This document shows, piece by piece, positions 40,670-49,783 of a stretch of 64,000 nt of DNA. The DNA lies in assembly GCF_033659955.1 (NCBI RefSeq), contig NZ_JARUJP010000004.1, forward strand, positions 124,001 through 188,000, read 5' to 3'. The notes beneath the pieces were generated by a model. The model saw only the letters and a list, made by a program, of their open reading frames with translations. It was not told the DNA's origin and did not search any database. Positions within the stretch are counted from its first letter, which is position 1. Each line of letters starts with the position of its first letter. This DNA comes from Clostridium_AM tanneri (lineage in GTDB: Bacteria; Bacillota; Clostridia; Clostridiales; Clostridiaceae). The position numbers were made by a program, and so were the translations under genes.

Positions 40670-43096
40670 CTATAAATCTTTTAATCCTTTTAATACTGCC
40701 AGCTTTGACATGCTGTATATAGAATTATTTTCTTTTCTTATTACTATTTCTTCATTAATACTCTTTCCATCCTCGCTTATATTAAATAAGGAAATGACAT
40801 TTTTCTTGAAGGAGTATTCTACTAAATTATTTAAAATATCTTTGGCACTTTCCCTTTCCTTCAATATCTTATACAGGTAGTTTGCAGTTTGTTGTGCTTT
40901 CTCTACGTTTCTGTCCTTTAAAAAGTTCTTCTCAATAGCCCTTTCTAGAGCAAGAATTGCCATTTTTCCAATTCTGTTTTGTAAAATAGCACTTCCATTT
41001 ATACAATTATTGTAAATAAATTCTACAGATTTATTTAATTGATTGAAGTATATATCAATATCTTCTTCACCAATACCAAAGGCTAAAAGTGCCATAGCAG
41101 TGGTCTCAACCTTATCTTCAATATTGCTGTCTTCATAATCTACAAAAGCACCATCTGCAAGTTGATTTTTAGCAATTAACCTGAGAAGTTCTTCTCTTGG
41201 ATAAACTTTATCTAAATATTGATTGTGATCTATGTCTTCTTCCTCATCTCCACTATAGGATTTGTATAAAAAGCCTAATTGTTCATTTTCTTTAAAGTCT
41301 TCCATATCTATTTCATCAGCTAATGTACCTTCTTGTACCTTTATAGGAATTATATCCCTAAGTTCAATACCTAGCACAGGTTCATATCTAAGTTCCATAA
41401 ATATGAAGGTGGTTTCAGGACTTATGATTCCATTATTTTTAGATAGCTCTACTACCTTTCTTCTCATAGCTTCCCTTGTTTCGCCACGCTCGGATATCAT
41501 ATTTAATTCTATAGACTTTATTCTCTTTCTTGCCCAAACTTTTTTAAGAAGATTAGCATTTTCTTCTGTATTGAAGTTATCTAGGTTTATTGTCTTAATG
41601 TATTCCTTCCCATCTACCATTCCTTTTATAGTTATTTCTCCACTTACTTCTCCCACTACATCCGCAAATATTGAAAATGGTTCTCTATCATACATATAAT
41701 CTATAGTTCTTGGATAAGTGCTTGCAACCTTCAATGTTCCCCAATCAATCTTAATATCGTCTACTTCTGGATTTTGTATTCTAGTAAACTGCCTTAAAAC
41801 AACATCTTCAATTCTCTTTCCTTTATTTATAAACTCTGCCTTTCCGTAACTTTCATGAGCAAGCTTATTTAGGAAATAATTATTAGTAGCAGAATCAATA
41901 CCAAAGGAGAATATTCTATTATCACCGATATTCTCTCTTACATAAGATAATATTTCCTCTTCCTCTTCTACCTGATCATCAGTAAAAATTAGTATGGTGT
42001 TATGACCAACTTCATTTTCAAGACTGTATTTAATAGCTCCAAATATATCTGCATCTTCCTCTGTCTCTAAATCATCTATCCACTTTGATGCTTTTCTCAA
42101 GTTATCTGCATTAAATTCTGCCATGCCTTCATCAACGAAATACTTTAATGTATCCCCTACAGCAATTATGTCAAAAGTATCACCTTCCGATAAGTTTCTT
42201 ATACACAATTGCAGTGCATTCTTTGCCTGCTTTAACTTATTGCCTTTCATGGTTTCGGAAATATCTATTAGAAAAACATAGCTTTCTTTTACTTCTTCCT
42301 CAAAGAAATCTAGTCTTGGCACCATTCTTAAATAGACTATACCTTTTTCCTGCTCTCCTTCTTTATATTCATAAATCATTCCATCAGCCTCTAGTGGATT
42401 TTGCTCCTTCATGAGAAGTATAAAATCCCTATCCATAGTGTTATAGTCATCCTGAAGATTAATCCTAGCTACTGTATCTCCTTCTCTTTCTACATCTATT
42501 TTATGATAGGTGGATTTAAATTCTAGCCTACAGAGAGATTCTACAAGTATGTTTGTTTTAAATTCAAAATCACTTTCATTTTCTTCTTTGATAAACTTCC
42601 TTTTTATACTATTCTTTATACTATTAATTGGTGATTCTTCATCTATTCTCTTTGGCTCAAAAACTGCTGGAATCTTAAGTTTAAAGGTATTATCCTTATA
42701 CTCCAGTTCATCAATATAGGATAACCTTATTTTAACAATTTCTCCGGATATAATTTTTCCTATACTTATTTTAAATACATTAGGTTTGAATTCCTCTAGT
42801 AAGAAGGACTCTTTTTCCCTATTCTTTATATTTTCGTAAATTTTTATTGCTTTTTCTCTTTCTTCAACTATTGCTCTTAAAGTTCTTCCTCCTATTTCCG
42901 CTTCGAAACCAGAGATTATAGCAGTCCTAGGAATCGGAAACATGTAAACTCCCTCGATGTCATCCTTTCCTTTGTTTTCATAATCATGGCTTATAGTTAT
43001 TTCTGCATAACTACCGCATACATTACCGCTTATGCTAATCCTTTTTAAAACCATTCCTTTGGCATCACCTTTAATTTCTTTTATACCATACACCAT
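40670..43096 (-). CDS. VIT and VWA domain protein with a helical C-terminal region
   Basis: The protein has 808 residues when started at the ATG at 43096, five bases after AAAGGTGGGT (an earlier in-frame ATG overlaps nothing useful). The first 130 residues are a VIT domain (YMFPIPRTAIISGFEAEIG). A VWA domain follows at about 260-430, with MIDAS residues in FLIDISETMKGNK and IFTDDQVEEE. The MIDAS is D-x-S-x-T, not the usual D-x-S-x-S. The last 180 residues are helical and include AKNQLADGAFVD, like alpha-toroid repeats. There is no signal peptide. Relatives include inter-alpha-trypsin inhibitor heavy chains and many uncharacterised bacterial proteins; the role is unknown. It is a single-gene unit. 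Confidence 0.85.
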   Translation of the reverse strand: MVYGIKEIKGDAKGMVLKRISISGNVCGSYAEITISHDYENKGKDDIEGVYMFPIPRTAIISGFEAEIGGRTLRAIVEEREKAIKIYENIKNREKESFLLEEFKPNVFKISIGKIISGEIVKIRLSYIDELEYKDNTFKLKIPAVFEPKRIDEESPINSIKNSIKRKFIKEENESDFEFKTNILVESLCRLEFKSTYHKIDVEREGDTVARINLQDDYNTMDRDFILLMKEQNPLEADGMIYEYKEGEQEKGIVYLRMVPRLDFFEEEVKESYVFLIDISETMKGNKLKQAKNALQLCIRNLSEGDTFDIIAVGDTLKYFVDEGMAEFNADNLRKASKWIDDLETEEDADIFGAIKYSLENEVGHNTILIFTDDQVEEEEEILSYVRENIGDNRIFSFGIDSATNNYFLNKLAHESYGKAEFINKGKRIEDVVLRQFTRIQNPEVDDIKIDWGTLKVASTYPRTIDYMYDREPFSIFADVVGEVSGEITIKGMVDGKEYIKTINLDNFNTEENANLLKKVWARKRIKSIELNMISERGETREAMRRKVVELSKNNGIISPETTFIFMELRYEPVLGIELRDIIPIKVQEGTLADEIDMEDFKENEQLGFLYKSYSGDEEEDIDHNQYLDKVYPREELLRLIAKNQLADGAFVDYEDSNIEDKVETTAMALLAFGIGEEDIDIYFNQLNKSVEFIYNNCINGSAILQNRIGKMAILALERAIEKNFLKDRNVEKAQQTANYLYKILKERESAKDILNNLVEYSFKKNVISLFNISEDGKSINEEIVIRKENNSIYSMSKLAVLKGLKDL

Positions 43097-43233
43097 ATCA
43101 TACCCACCTTTTATTTCCATTTACTTAATTATACCAAATATTCCTTATTAATAGTGTTAACATAAATTCAATATTTATTTTTTACAATTATCTTTTTCAC
43201 TATTATAAAGATAAAATTTTTTATTTAACTTAT

Positions 43234-43268
43234 AAAAAAACCTCCATGTAGAACATAGAGGTTTTTTT
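43234..43268 (-). terminator. Terminator of the superoxide dismutase gene
   Basis: The stem CCTC-ATGT pairs with ACAT-GAGG and is flanked by seven A and seven T residues (43234-43268). It lies eight bases past the stop codon. Confidence 0.88.
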
Positions 43269-43276
43269 ACCTTAAA

Positions 43277-43873
43277 CTATTTTGTTGCTTTTTTAAATCT
43301 ATCATTTACTGTATTCCAGTTTACAATATTCCACCAAGCATCAACAAATGCAGCTCTTTTATTTTGATATTTTAGATAATAAGCGTGCTCCCATAGATCT
43401 AAGATAAGCAAAGGTTTTACACCCCATTGAGTTAAGTTTTGATGCTTTTCTGCCTGTAAAATTTCTAACTTATTAAACATGCAATTCCAGCAAAGTATAG
43501 TCCATCCGGAGCCTTCCACTGCTACCGCTGCAGCTGAGAATTGCTTCTTAAAGGCTTCATAGCTTCCAAAGTCCTTAGTAATTTGATCTCCAATTTCTCC
43601 AGAAGCATCTCCTCCTGCATTTGGGCCCATGTTCTCCCAAAACAGTGTATGTAAAATATGTCCTGAACCATGGAAAGCTAATTCTCTTTCCCAATGTTTT
43701 ATTAGTGCAAAATCACCATTTTTTCTTGCTTCCTCTAATTTTGACTCTGCATTATTTAATCCATCTACATAAGATTTATGGTGGGCATCATGATGCAACC
43801 TTACTGTTTGCTCATCATAGTGTGGTTCTAAAGCATTGTAATCGTAAGGAAGTGTTGGTAAAGTGTGTGTCAT
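43277..43873 (-). CDS. sodA: Superoxide dismutase, Mn/Fe family
   Basis: This 198-residue enzyme has the N-terminal LPTLPYDYNALEPHYDE, LHHDAHHKSYVDG (first His ligand), HILHTLFWENM (second) and DLWEHAYYLKYQNKR (Asp and last His). It converts superoxide to oxygen and peroxide. The ATG at 43873 is chosen because GAGGTGA directly abuts an earlier ATG at 43879. Metal choice between Mn and Fe is not certain. It is unusually complete oxygen defence for an anaerobe, but such genes are known in clostridia. It is a single-gene unit. Confidence 0.93.
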   Translation of the reverse strand: MTHTLPTLPYDYNALEPHYDEQTVRLHHDAHHKSYVDGLNNAESKLEEARKNGDFALIKHWERELAFHGSGHILHTLFWENMGPNAGGDASGEIGDQITKDFGSYEAFKKQFSAAAVAVEGSGWTILCWNCMFNKLEILQAEKHQNLTQWGVKPLLILDLWEHAYYLKYQNKRAAFVDAWWNIVNWNTVNDRFKKATK

Positions 43874-44088
43874 ATTCATTCACCTCGTGTTTATTATTGT
43901 TTTTAACATTAATATTATGGTAATAAAATTTTTCTTTTATTCATCAAGCGGTATAGTAAAAATGATATTTTTCCGAAACACTATTTTTAATACAAATCTC
44001 TATTTAAAGTTTTTTAGTTATAGAACCGGAAATTATGTTATAATTAGGTAAATAATAAATATAATATTACTATGGGGGAGATTCTAAT

Positions 44089-44613
44089 ATGAATAAAGAA
44101 TTATGGACAAAGTGTGTACAGTTCCACGGACATGAATGTCCTGGACTTGCCATAGGCTATAAAGTCAGTGAAGCGGCAAAAGAAAAGTTAGGACTTAGCT
44201 TTTCAAAAGACGAAGAAATAGTCTGCATAGCTGAAAATGATGCCTGTTGTGTAGATGCAGTTCAGGTTTTAACTGGCTGTTCTGTAGGTAAAGGAAATTT
44301 ATTATTTAAGGACTCAGGAAAAATGGCCTTTACATTCTTTAGTAGAACAGATAAAGAAGGCGTTAGAATTGTGGTTAAATCCCGTAAGAAAAGCGAGAAT
44401 AGACAGAGGGAAATGGAATACATATTAAACGCTTCCTACGATGAACTTTTTGAATTTAAAAAACCTAGTTTTCAACTTCCAGAAAGAGCTAGAATTTTTA
44501 CAAGTGTAGTATGTGAAGAATGTGGAGAAGCCTCTGCTGAACACAAGATAAGGTTTATGAATGGTAAAAAAGTATGTGGTGATTGCTTTAAAGATTATTC
44601 AAGAAGTCTTTAG
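44089..44613 (+). CDS. FmdE-family protein with a C-terminal zinc ribbon
   Basis: This 174-residue protein has the FmdE domain (FHGHECPGLAIGYKVSEAA, then CIAENDACCVDAVQVLTGC) and a separate C-terminal zinc ribbon made of CEEC and CGDC pairs. The family is named after a subunit region of formylmethanofuran dehydrogenase, but stand-alone members in clostridia are thought to bind metal or molybdopterin-related substrates; the role is unproven. GGGGGAG precedes the ATG at 44089. It is a single plus-strand gene among minus-strand ones. Confidence 0.85.
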   Translation: MNKELWTKCVQFHGHECPGLAIGYKVSEAAKEKLGLSFSKDEEIVCIAENDACCVDAVQVLTGCSVGKGNLLFKDSGKMAFTFFSRTDKEGVRIVVKSRKKSENRQREMEYILNASYDELFEFKKPSFQLPERARIFTSVVCEECGEASAEHKIRFMNGKKVCGDCFKDYSRSL

Positions 44614-44653
44614 CAGTTATACGTAGTGTATTTTCTGTTTTTTTAAAGTATAA

Positions 44654-44687
44654 CTTAACCCCATACTTTAAAAGGTATGGGGTTAAG
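44654..44687 (+). terminator. Stem-loop after the FmdE-type gene
   Basis: A perfect 13-bp stem (44654-44666 with 44675-44687) lies 40 bases past the stop codon. The following sequence (TGCCTTAG) has no T run, so it may be a weak terminator or a message-stabilising hairpin. Confidence 0.55.
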
Positions 44688-44842
44688 TGCCTTAGCCTGT
44701 AAAAGAGAAGTAACATCTCATATTGCATTTTCATGCATTATGGACAGTCCCTTATTATATAATATATGTTATTTTTTCTTCTTTATTCTTATTATATAGT
44801 GCTAAATGAATCCAATAACTTCTTACCCTATTGATGAAGATT

Positions 44843-45313
44843 TTAGTCCCTTAGAGTTGCTCTTATTCTATCCACCTTTAAAATCATAGAGAAAACATCT
44901 TTTATATCCTTTACAACTATATGTGAATTTATAAGAGCTTCCGTAGAGCAGCCTTCCTCTCCTATTATTGCTATTGATAACTCTGCTGCTTTAAACATTT
45001 CTATATCATTTAACCCATTTCCCACGGCCACAGTATTTTCTGCTCCAAGTTTTTCTACAAATTCTCTTTTATAAACAGTAGCATTACCCTTTGGAAAGGT
45101 TTGCACCTTAACCGATAGTTCTGAACACTGACTCCTTACATTACCATAGGTATCCGCTGTTATTATGTATACATTCAATCTCTTTGCTAGTTCAATGAGT
45201 GCTTCCTTAACATCCTCAGGTAAATTGCCATCTACAGCCAAGGTTCCATTATAATCAAAAACTATGTTTTCCATTACTAAATTTTTTCTTCCTGGTATAT
45301 CAATTTGAATCAT
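44843..45313 (-). CDS. HAD-family hydrolase, soluble P-type-ATPase-like
   Basis: This 156-residue protein has the HAD motifs FDYNGTLAVDG (catalytic Asp in an atypical DYNGT), ITADTYG and VAVGNGLNDIEMF. It is a compact domain like the phosphorylation domain of P-type ATPases, without a cap. It should act on small phosphate esters in the cytoplasm. AAAGGAA precedes the ATG at 45313. It is 49 bases after pstB and on the same strand, so it could be part of the phosphate-uptake unit. Confidence 0.82.
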   Translation of the reverse strand: MIQIDIPGRKNLVMENIVFDYNGTLAVDGNLPEDVKEALIELAKRLNVYIITADTYGNVRSQCSELSVKVQTFPKGNATVYKREFVEKLGAENTVAVGNGLNDIEMFKAAELSIAIIGEEGCSTEALINSHIVVKDIKDVFSMILKVDRIRATLRD

Positions 45314-45362
45314 AGCTTAATTCCTTTCTATATTGTAGAATTTTTGTATTTTTTCTTAATAT

Positions 45363-46112
45363 TTATCCAAAAAGTCCTCCAATATACTCCCTTGTACTTT
45401 CTTTAGCAGGATTATTAAAAACTTTATCCGTCTCTCCATACTCCACTAGTTCTCCATTAAGCATAAAAGAAGTATAGTGTGATATTCTTTTAGCCTGTGC
45501 TAAATTATGGGTTACAATTATAATAGTATAATTTTTACATAAATTCTTTAATGTTTCCTCTATTTTCATAGTATTCTTCAAATCTAGTGCAGAACAAGGC
45601 TCGTCCATTAAAATTACTTCTGGTTCAATAGTAAGAGTTCTCCCTATACAAAGTCTTTGCTGCTGCCCTCCTGAAAGCTTTAATGCAGACATATTTAAAT
45701 TTTCCTTTACCTCATCATAAAGACCTACTAACTTCAGCTTCTCTTCTAATATATTATTTAATTTTTTTCTATCTGTTATACCATAATATTTAAGGGCATA
45801 AACCATGTTCTTATATATTGAAAAAGGAAAAGGAGTAGGGTTTTGAAAAACACAACCTATAGACTTTCTTAAAAGTCCCCTATCTATATCTTTAATGTTT
45901 TCCCCTTTTAAAAAAACCTGTCCCTCTACTTTGCAGCTTTTTTCTTCTTCTAGTATACGATTTATAGTTTTTAACAGGGTAGATTTTCCACATCCGGAGG
46001 GCCCTATTATTGAAGTTATTTTATTTTTTCTAACGGGAAGGCTTATATTTTTGAGAATTTGTTTGCCTTCTAAGTATACATTTATGTTTTTAATCTCTAG
46101 TATATTATTCAT
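45363..46112 (-). CDS. pstB: Phosphate ABC transporter ATP-binding protein
   Basis: This 249-residue ATPase has Walker A GPSGCGKST, the signature LSGGQQQRL, Walker B VILMDEPCSALD and switch VTHNLAQAKR. FQNPTPFPFSIYKNM is a PstB-type stretch. It powers phosphate import by PstC/PstA. AAAGGAGG precedes the ATG at 46112, four bases from pstA. Last of the pst genes proper; phoU, usually next, is absent. Confidence 0.92.
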   Translation of the reverse strand: MNNILEIKNINVYLEGKQILKNISLPVRKNKITSIIGPSGCGKSTLLKTINRILEEEKSCKVEGQVFLKGENIKDIDRGLLRKSIGCVFQNPTPFPFSIYKNMVYALKYYGITDRKKLNNILEEKLKLVGLYDEVKENLNMSALKLSGGQQQRLCIGRTLTIEPEVILMDEPCSALDLKNTMKIEETLKNLCKNYTIIIVTHNLAQAKRISHYTSFMLNGELVEYGETDKVFNNPAKESTREYIGGLFG

Positions 46113-46115
46113 AAT

Positions 46116-46946
46116 CTATACCTTCCTCCTTTTTGTAAGAATAGCTGCTGCAAAATTTATAACTATAAGTAATATTACAAGCACCAGTGATGTTCCATAG
46201 GCTTTTTCCATAGAAATACCTTGACTTACTAATATATATAGGTGATAGGGCAGTGCCATTACTGGTGAAAGCAGTGAATCAGGATTAGGTGCAGATACTA
46301 CTGCAGATGTAAGCATAACTGGAGCTGCTGCTCCCATGGCAAAGCCTCCGGACATTATGGTCCCGGATATTATATCTGAAGCACAACTTGGAAGAATTAT
46401 ACGAAAAAAGGTATAAGACTTACTTACTCCTAAACTATAGGAACAAACAATCAAACTTTTATCAACTTCCATAATAGATTTCTCCGTTACCACCTCTACA
46501 TAAGGAAATATCATTATTCCAAGAGTAATTCCCCCTGCTATAAGACTAATTCCAAGATCACAAAAATAAACTAAAAAAGAGTAACCAAAAAGACCTAGCA
46601 CAATAGATGGAATTCCAGAAATAGAACTTATCACAAGGTGCATTAGCTCTTTAATCACGCTATGGGTACAGTAAAGGCTTAAGTACACAGCAGTTGCTAC
46701 CCCTAAAATAGATGCACTTATACAAGCTATTGCGGTTAACGCTAAGCTTCCTATTATAGCTGGCAATATTCCTCCTTCTATTCCAAGAGGTGTACCTTTA
46801 GGAGCTTGCAATATGAAATTCAAGTTTATAACTGATAAGCCTTTTATAAGGATATAGGCAAAAATAGATATAATAACCCCGATTACAATAAGACTACTTA
46901 AAAAATACCATAGTGCTAATAACACATTTTTTAAAACCTTAATCAT
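46116..46946 (-). CDS. pstA: Phosphate ABC transporter permease
   Basis: This 276-residue permease has six hydrophobic segments. The binding-protein-dependent permease loop with a Gly is around SLGVSKSYTFFRIILPS. SGIPSIVLGLFGYSF is typical of PstA. It forms the channel with PstC. AAGGAAG precedes the ATG at 46946; it lies 25 bases after pstC and four before pstB. Confidence 0.92.
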   Translation of the reverse strand: MIKVLKNVLLALWYFLSSLIVIGVIISIFAYILIKGLSVINLNFILQAPKGTPLGIEGGILPAIIGSLALTAIACISASILGVATAVYLSLYCTHSVIKELMHLVISSISGIPSIVLGLFGYSFLVYFCDLGISLIAGGITLGIMIFPYVEVVTEKSIMEVDKSLIVCSYSLGVSKSYTFFRIILPSCASDIISGTIMSGGFAMGAAAPVMLTSAVVSAPNPDSLLSPVMALPYHLYILVSQGISMEKAYGTSLVLVILLIVINFAAAILTKRRKV

Positions 46947-46970
46947 AAATCTTCCTTCTTTTCATAGTTT

Positions 46971-47834
46971 CTAAACAATTATTCTCTTGCTTATGCTGTA
47001 AAATATAGTGTTTATAATCAAAAGTAATACCATAAGTACAAATCCTGAGGCGAATAAGGCATGATAATGAATACTTCCAATTTGAGCAGAGCCCATTTCT
47101 AGTGCTATAAGAGCTGGAATAGTTTCTCCCTTACCAAAAAGCTTAGGCATAATAGGGCTATTACCGATAACCATCATCACCGCCATAGTTTCCCCCATAG
47201 CTCTACCCGTAGAAAGTATAACAGAGACTAATATACTTCTTCCGCAAGAGGGGATTATTAGATTATTTATCATATACCACTTAGATATTCCAAGTGACTT
47301 AGAATATATACTGTATTTTCCGTAAACCTTGCTCATAGTTTCATCACAGGTAGAAACTATATAAGGTAGTATCATAACTGCAAGTACTATTCCACCAGCA
47401 AATATAGATTCACCGGTAGAAAAATTTAGATGGCCTTCAAAAAACTTTACAACTACTGAAAGTCCGATAAAGCCATATATTACAGACGGAATACCTGCCA
47501 GCATATTTACGAAAGCCTTTAATATTTTATGAATACTTTCTGGTACAATGATTGATATAAAAATAGCAAAGGCTACTCCCATTGGTACTGCAAATATTAC
47601 TGCTAAAAGAGATACGTATATAGTAGCTGCTAAAAATGGAATTACAGATACCTGTGGCTTTAGTTCTAAGGGCTGCCACTCTACTCCTGATATTAATGAC
47701 CAAAAAGGTACTTTATGGACTAATCCTAAGCTTTCCTTTAATATAAATATTAATATTAAACATAAAATACTAAAGGATATGAAGGCTAATGTTTTTATAA
47801 AAATAGAAAAGAGTATTTCTAGCTTTTTATACAT
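46971..47834 (-). CDS. pstC: Phosphate ABC transporter permease
   Basis: This 287-residue permease has six hydrophobic segments and PstC-type motifs: LAGIPSVIYGFIGLSVV, the coupling loop YSKSLGISKWYMINNLI and GRAMGETMAVMMVIGN. AAGGTGA precedes the ATG at 47834. A stem-loop (47878-47906) separates it from pstS. Confidence 0.92.
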   Translation of the reverse strand: MYKKLEILFSIFIKTLAFISFSILCLILIFILKESLGLVHKVPFWSLISGVEWQPLELKPQVSVIPFLAATIYVSLLAVIFAVPMGVAFAIFISIIVPESIHKILKAFVNMLAGIPSVIYGFIGLSVVVKFFEGHLNFSTGESIFAGGIVLAVMILPYIVSTCDETMSKVYGKYSIYSKSLGISKWYMINNLIIPSCGRSILVSVILSTGRAMGETMAVMMVIGNSPIMPKLFGKGETIPALIALEMGSAQIGSIHYHALFASGFVLMVLLLIINTIFYSISKRIIV

Positions 47835-47877
47835 TTAATCACCTTATCAATTTTAAAAATTTGAATACTTACAAAAG

Positions 47878-47906
47878 AACTCGTTAGACTATAGGTCTAG
47901 CGAGTT
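47878..47906 (-). terminator. Intercistronic attenuator between pstS and pstC
   Basis: A 12-bp stem (47878-47889 with 47895-47906, one wobble) lies 25 bases past the pstS stop codon; TTCTTTTG follows on the minus strand. Such partial terminators let the binding protein be made in excess over the membrane part. Confidence 0.7.
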
Positions 47907-47931
47907 TTAATAATTTATATACTTACTAAAA

Positions 47932-48852
47932 TTATTTTTCAGATTTCACAGGAACAAACCCCAGTTCTTTCACTACCTTTAGCCCTTCTTCAGAAGTAAT
48001 ATAGTTTATAAAGGACTTTTCTTCTGCAGTTAAATCACCATTTTTAATCACTAAAAGAGGTCTTGCTATCTTATATTTACCCTCTATGATGTTTTCAGCA
48101 GTAGGAGTTACTCCATCTACATCCATTGCAACAATCTTCCCTGCATTTTTTTCAACTATACCTACTGACGCATATCCTATAGCATCTTTATTTTCCATAA
48201 TTTTTTGCCCTAAGGCTCCCATAGAAGGTGCTTGCACGGCTTCTTTACTTACCTTCTTATCTCCCATTATGCTCTTTTCAAATACTTCTCCAGCACCGCC
48301 GCCAGCATCTCTTACCACAATTACTATTTTATTTTTAGGTAAAGCTGGATCAACATCACTCCAAAGCTTTGCTTCTCCAGAAAATATCTTTTGAATCTCC
48401 TCTTTAGTTAGTCCTTTTTTCTTCGATAGAATAGAATTTTGAGGGTTAACAGATATAGTTAACGCATCCATACCTATTTTAAACTCTTTATACTTGTCCA
48501 TCTTTTCTTTTTCATCCTTTGAAACTTCTCTGGAAACCAATCCAAAATTACTTGTCTTTTCCAAAGCAGCCTTTACTCCTGTTCCCGAACCTGCAGAAGA
48601 AACAGCTATTTGTATAGGTTTCTCTGGCATACTTCCCTCTACTTTATTCCAAGTTTTATTTTTTTCCGTAAAGGTATCCGCTATTTTAGATATAATCGGA
48701 GCCATAGTTGAAGAACCGCTGAACATTATTTTGCTTTCCGATGACGCTTTTTCATTTGATGAAGTGCTAACTGATTTTTGATTTCCACAACCGGTTAGTA
48801 CAATACCTACAGTTAAGGCCAAACTTAAGATAAGACCTAATCTTTTTTTCAT
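47932..48852 (-). CDS. pstS: Phosphate-binding lipoprotein
   Basis: The protein has 306 residues when started at the ATG at 48852, eight bases after AAGGAGA. The signal peptide has a lipobox (VLTGC; Cys 22 is the lipidated residue). The mature protein has the PstS phosphate loops SGSSTMAPI and SSAGSGTGVKAALE, and later DAGGGAGEVFEKSIMG. It captures phosphate outside the membrane for PstCAB. It is first in the pst unit; the promoter should be in the 180 bases upstream, where no convincing Pho box was identified by eye. Confidence 0.93.
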   Translation of the reverse strand: MKKRLGLILSLALTVGIVLTGCGNQKSVSTSSNEKASSESKIMFSGSSTMAPIISKIADTFTEKNKTWNKVEGSMPEKPIQIAVSSAGSGTGVKAALEKTSNFGLVSREVSKDEKEKMDKYKEFKIGMDALTISVNPQNSILSKKKGLTKEEIQKIFSGEAKLWSDVDPALPKNKIVIVVRDAGGGAGEVFEKSIMGDKKVSKEAVQAPSMGALGQKIMENKDAIGYASVGIVEKNAGKIVAMDVDGVTPTAENIIEGKYKIARPLLVIKNGDLTAEEKSFINYITSEEGLKVVKELGFVPVKSEK

Positions 48853-49033
48853 ATACTGAATCTCCTTCCATAAATGTTTATTACTGTAACAAAACACATT
48901 TTAGCTCCATTTTATCATACAGCCTACATTTATGTTTGGAATATTCCTTTTCTATATAATTAGCAACTTATCTATCATGTTTACTTATAATATTAATTCA
49001 TAAAGAATTTAATGTTACTGTCCCTTTGCTACC

Positions 49034-49723
49034 CTAATTTATTTCATAGCCATCTTCTGTTTTTTTCTGATACAGCCCTATCCAATCCGGTATGTTTCCT
49101 TTGCTTTTTAATATTTCAATTGCCACATCTCCAACCACTGCAAGGTCTTCAGCATTAAAATAGTATTCTATATTTCTATCAAAAAGTATGTTAGCTGCAG
49201 CCTCCATCTCATCATCGCCTTGCCAAACTACAAAGGTAATGTAGACGTTGTCAATAAATTCAAACTTACAGGCTCCGTCTCCCATCTTAAGTAACTGTCC
49301 ACCTACTGCTTTCGCCCCTTCTTCCATTCTTTTTATATCATTTCCAAATCTGCGAGCAAGCTTTAAAATAGTTCTGTTATAAAAGTTTTTATAATAAACT
49401 AATCCTCCTGGGATTTCCTTATAAGTAATATCCTTATTAAAAGGCGGCACTGCCTTAGAGTTTACGAGATACCTTAAAACTAAGGTTCTTATAGTATATG
49501 CTTTTATTTCTTCTGATGTTTCTAAATCATATAGTTGTCCTGATGGATGCTTAACACTATATTCTCTTCCCATCATTTTAATTGTAAAAGAGCCTTTTTC
49601 TTTATCATAAGGTATAGTAGATTGATTAGATATGTCTATTGGATCAGTTTCTGCGAATATGTTCTGAATGTACTCGAAAGGAACTCTCCCCTGTCTATCA
49701 TCCTTTATTCCCTCATTACTCAT
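49034..49723 (-). CDS. DUF3786 protein
   Basis: This 229-residue soluble protein has a DUF3786-type pattern: GREYSVKHPSG, then RTLVLRYLVNSK, IPGGLVYYKNFYNRTI and FVVWQGDDEMEAAANILFD. The function is unknown. In other anaerobes such proteins occur near corrinoid and methyl-transfer genes, which fits the cluster at 61-64 kb here, though it is 11 kb away. GGGGGAAG precedes the ATG at 49723. Hairpin repeat copy 2 lies just upstream. Confidence 0.72.
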   Translation of the reverse strand: MSNEGIKDDRQGRVPFEYIQNIFAETDPIDISNQSTIPYDKEKGSFTIKMMGREYSVKHPSGQLYDLETSEEIKAYTIRTLVLRYLVNSKAVPPFNKDITYKEIPGGLVYYKNFYNRTILKLARRFGNDIKRMEEGAKAVGGQLLKMGDGACKFEFIDNVYITFVVWQGDDEMEAAANILFDRNIEYYFNAEDLAVVGDVAIEILKSKGNIPDWIGLYQKKTEDGYEIN

Positions 49724-49783
49724 ATAACTTCCCCCTTAGATTACATTTTCCCTGTAATACTATTTTATTACAAATTTATGAAA

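Noticed and set aside
48853..49033. Pho box upstream of pstS
   Set aside because: No convincing direct repeat of the expected spacing could be seen by eye.
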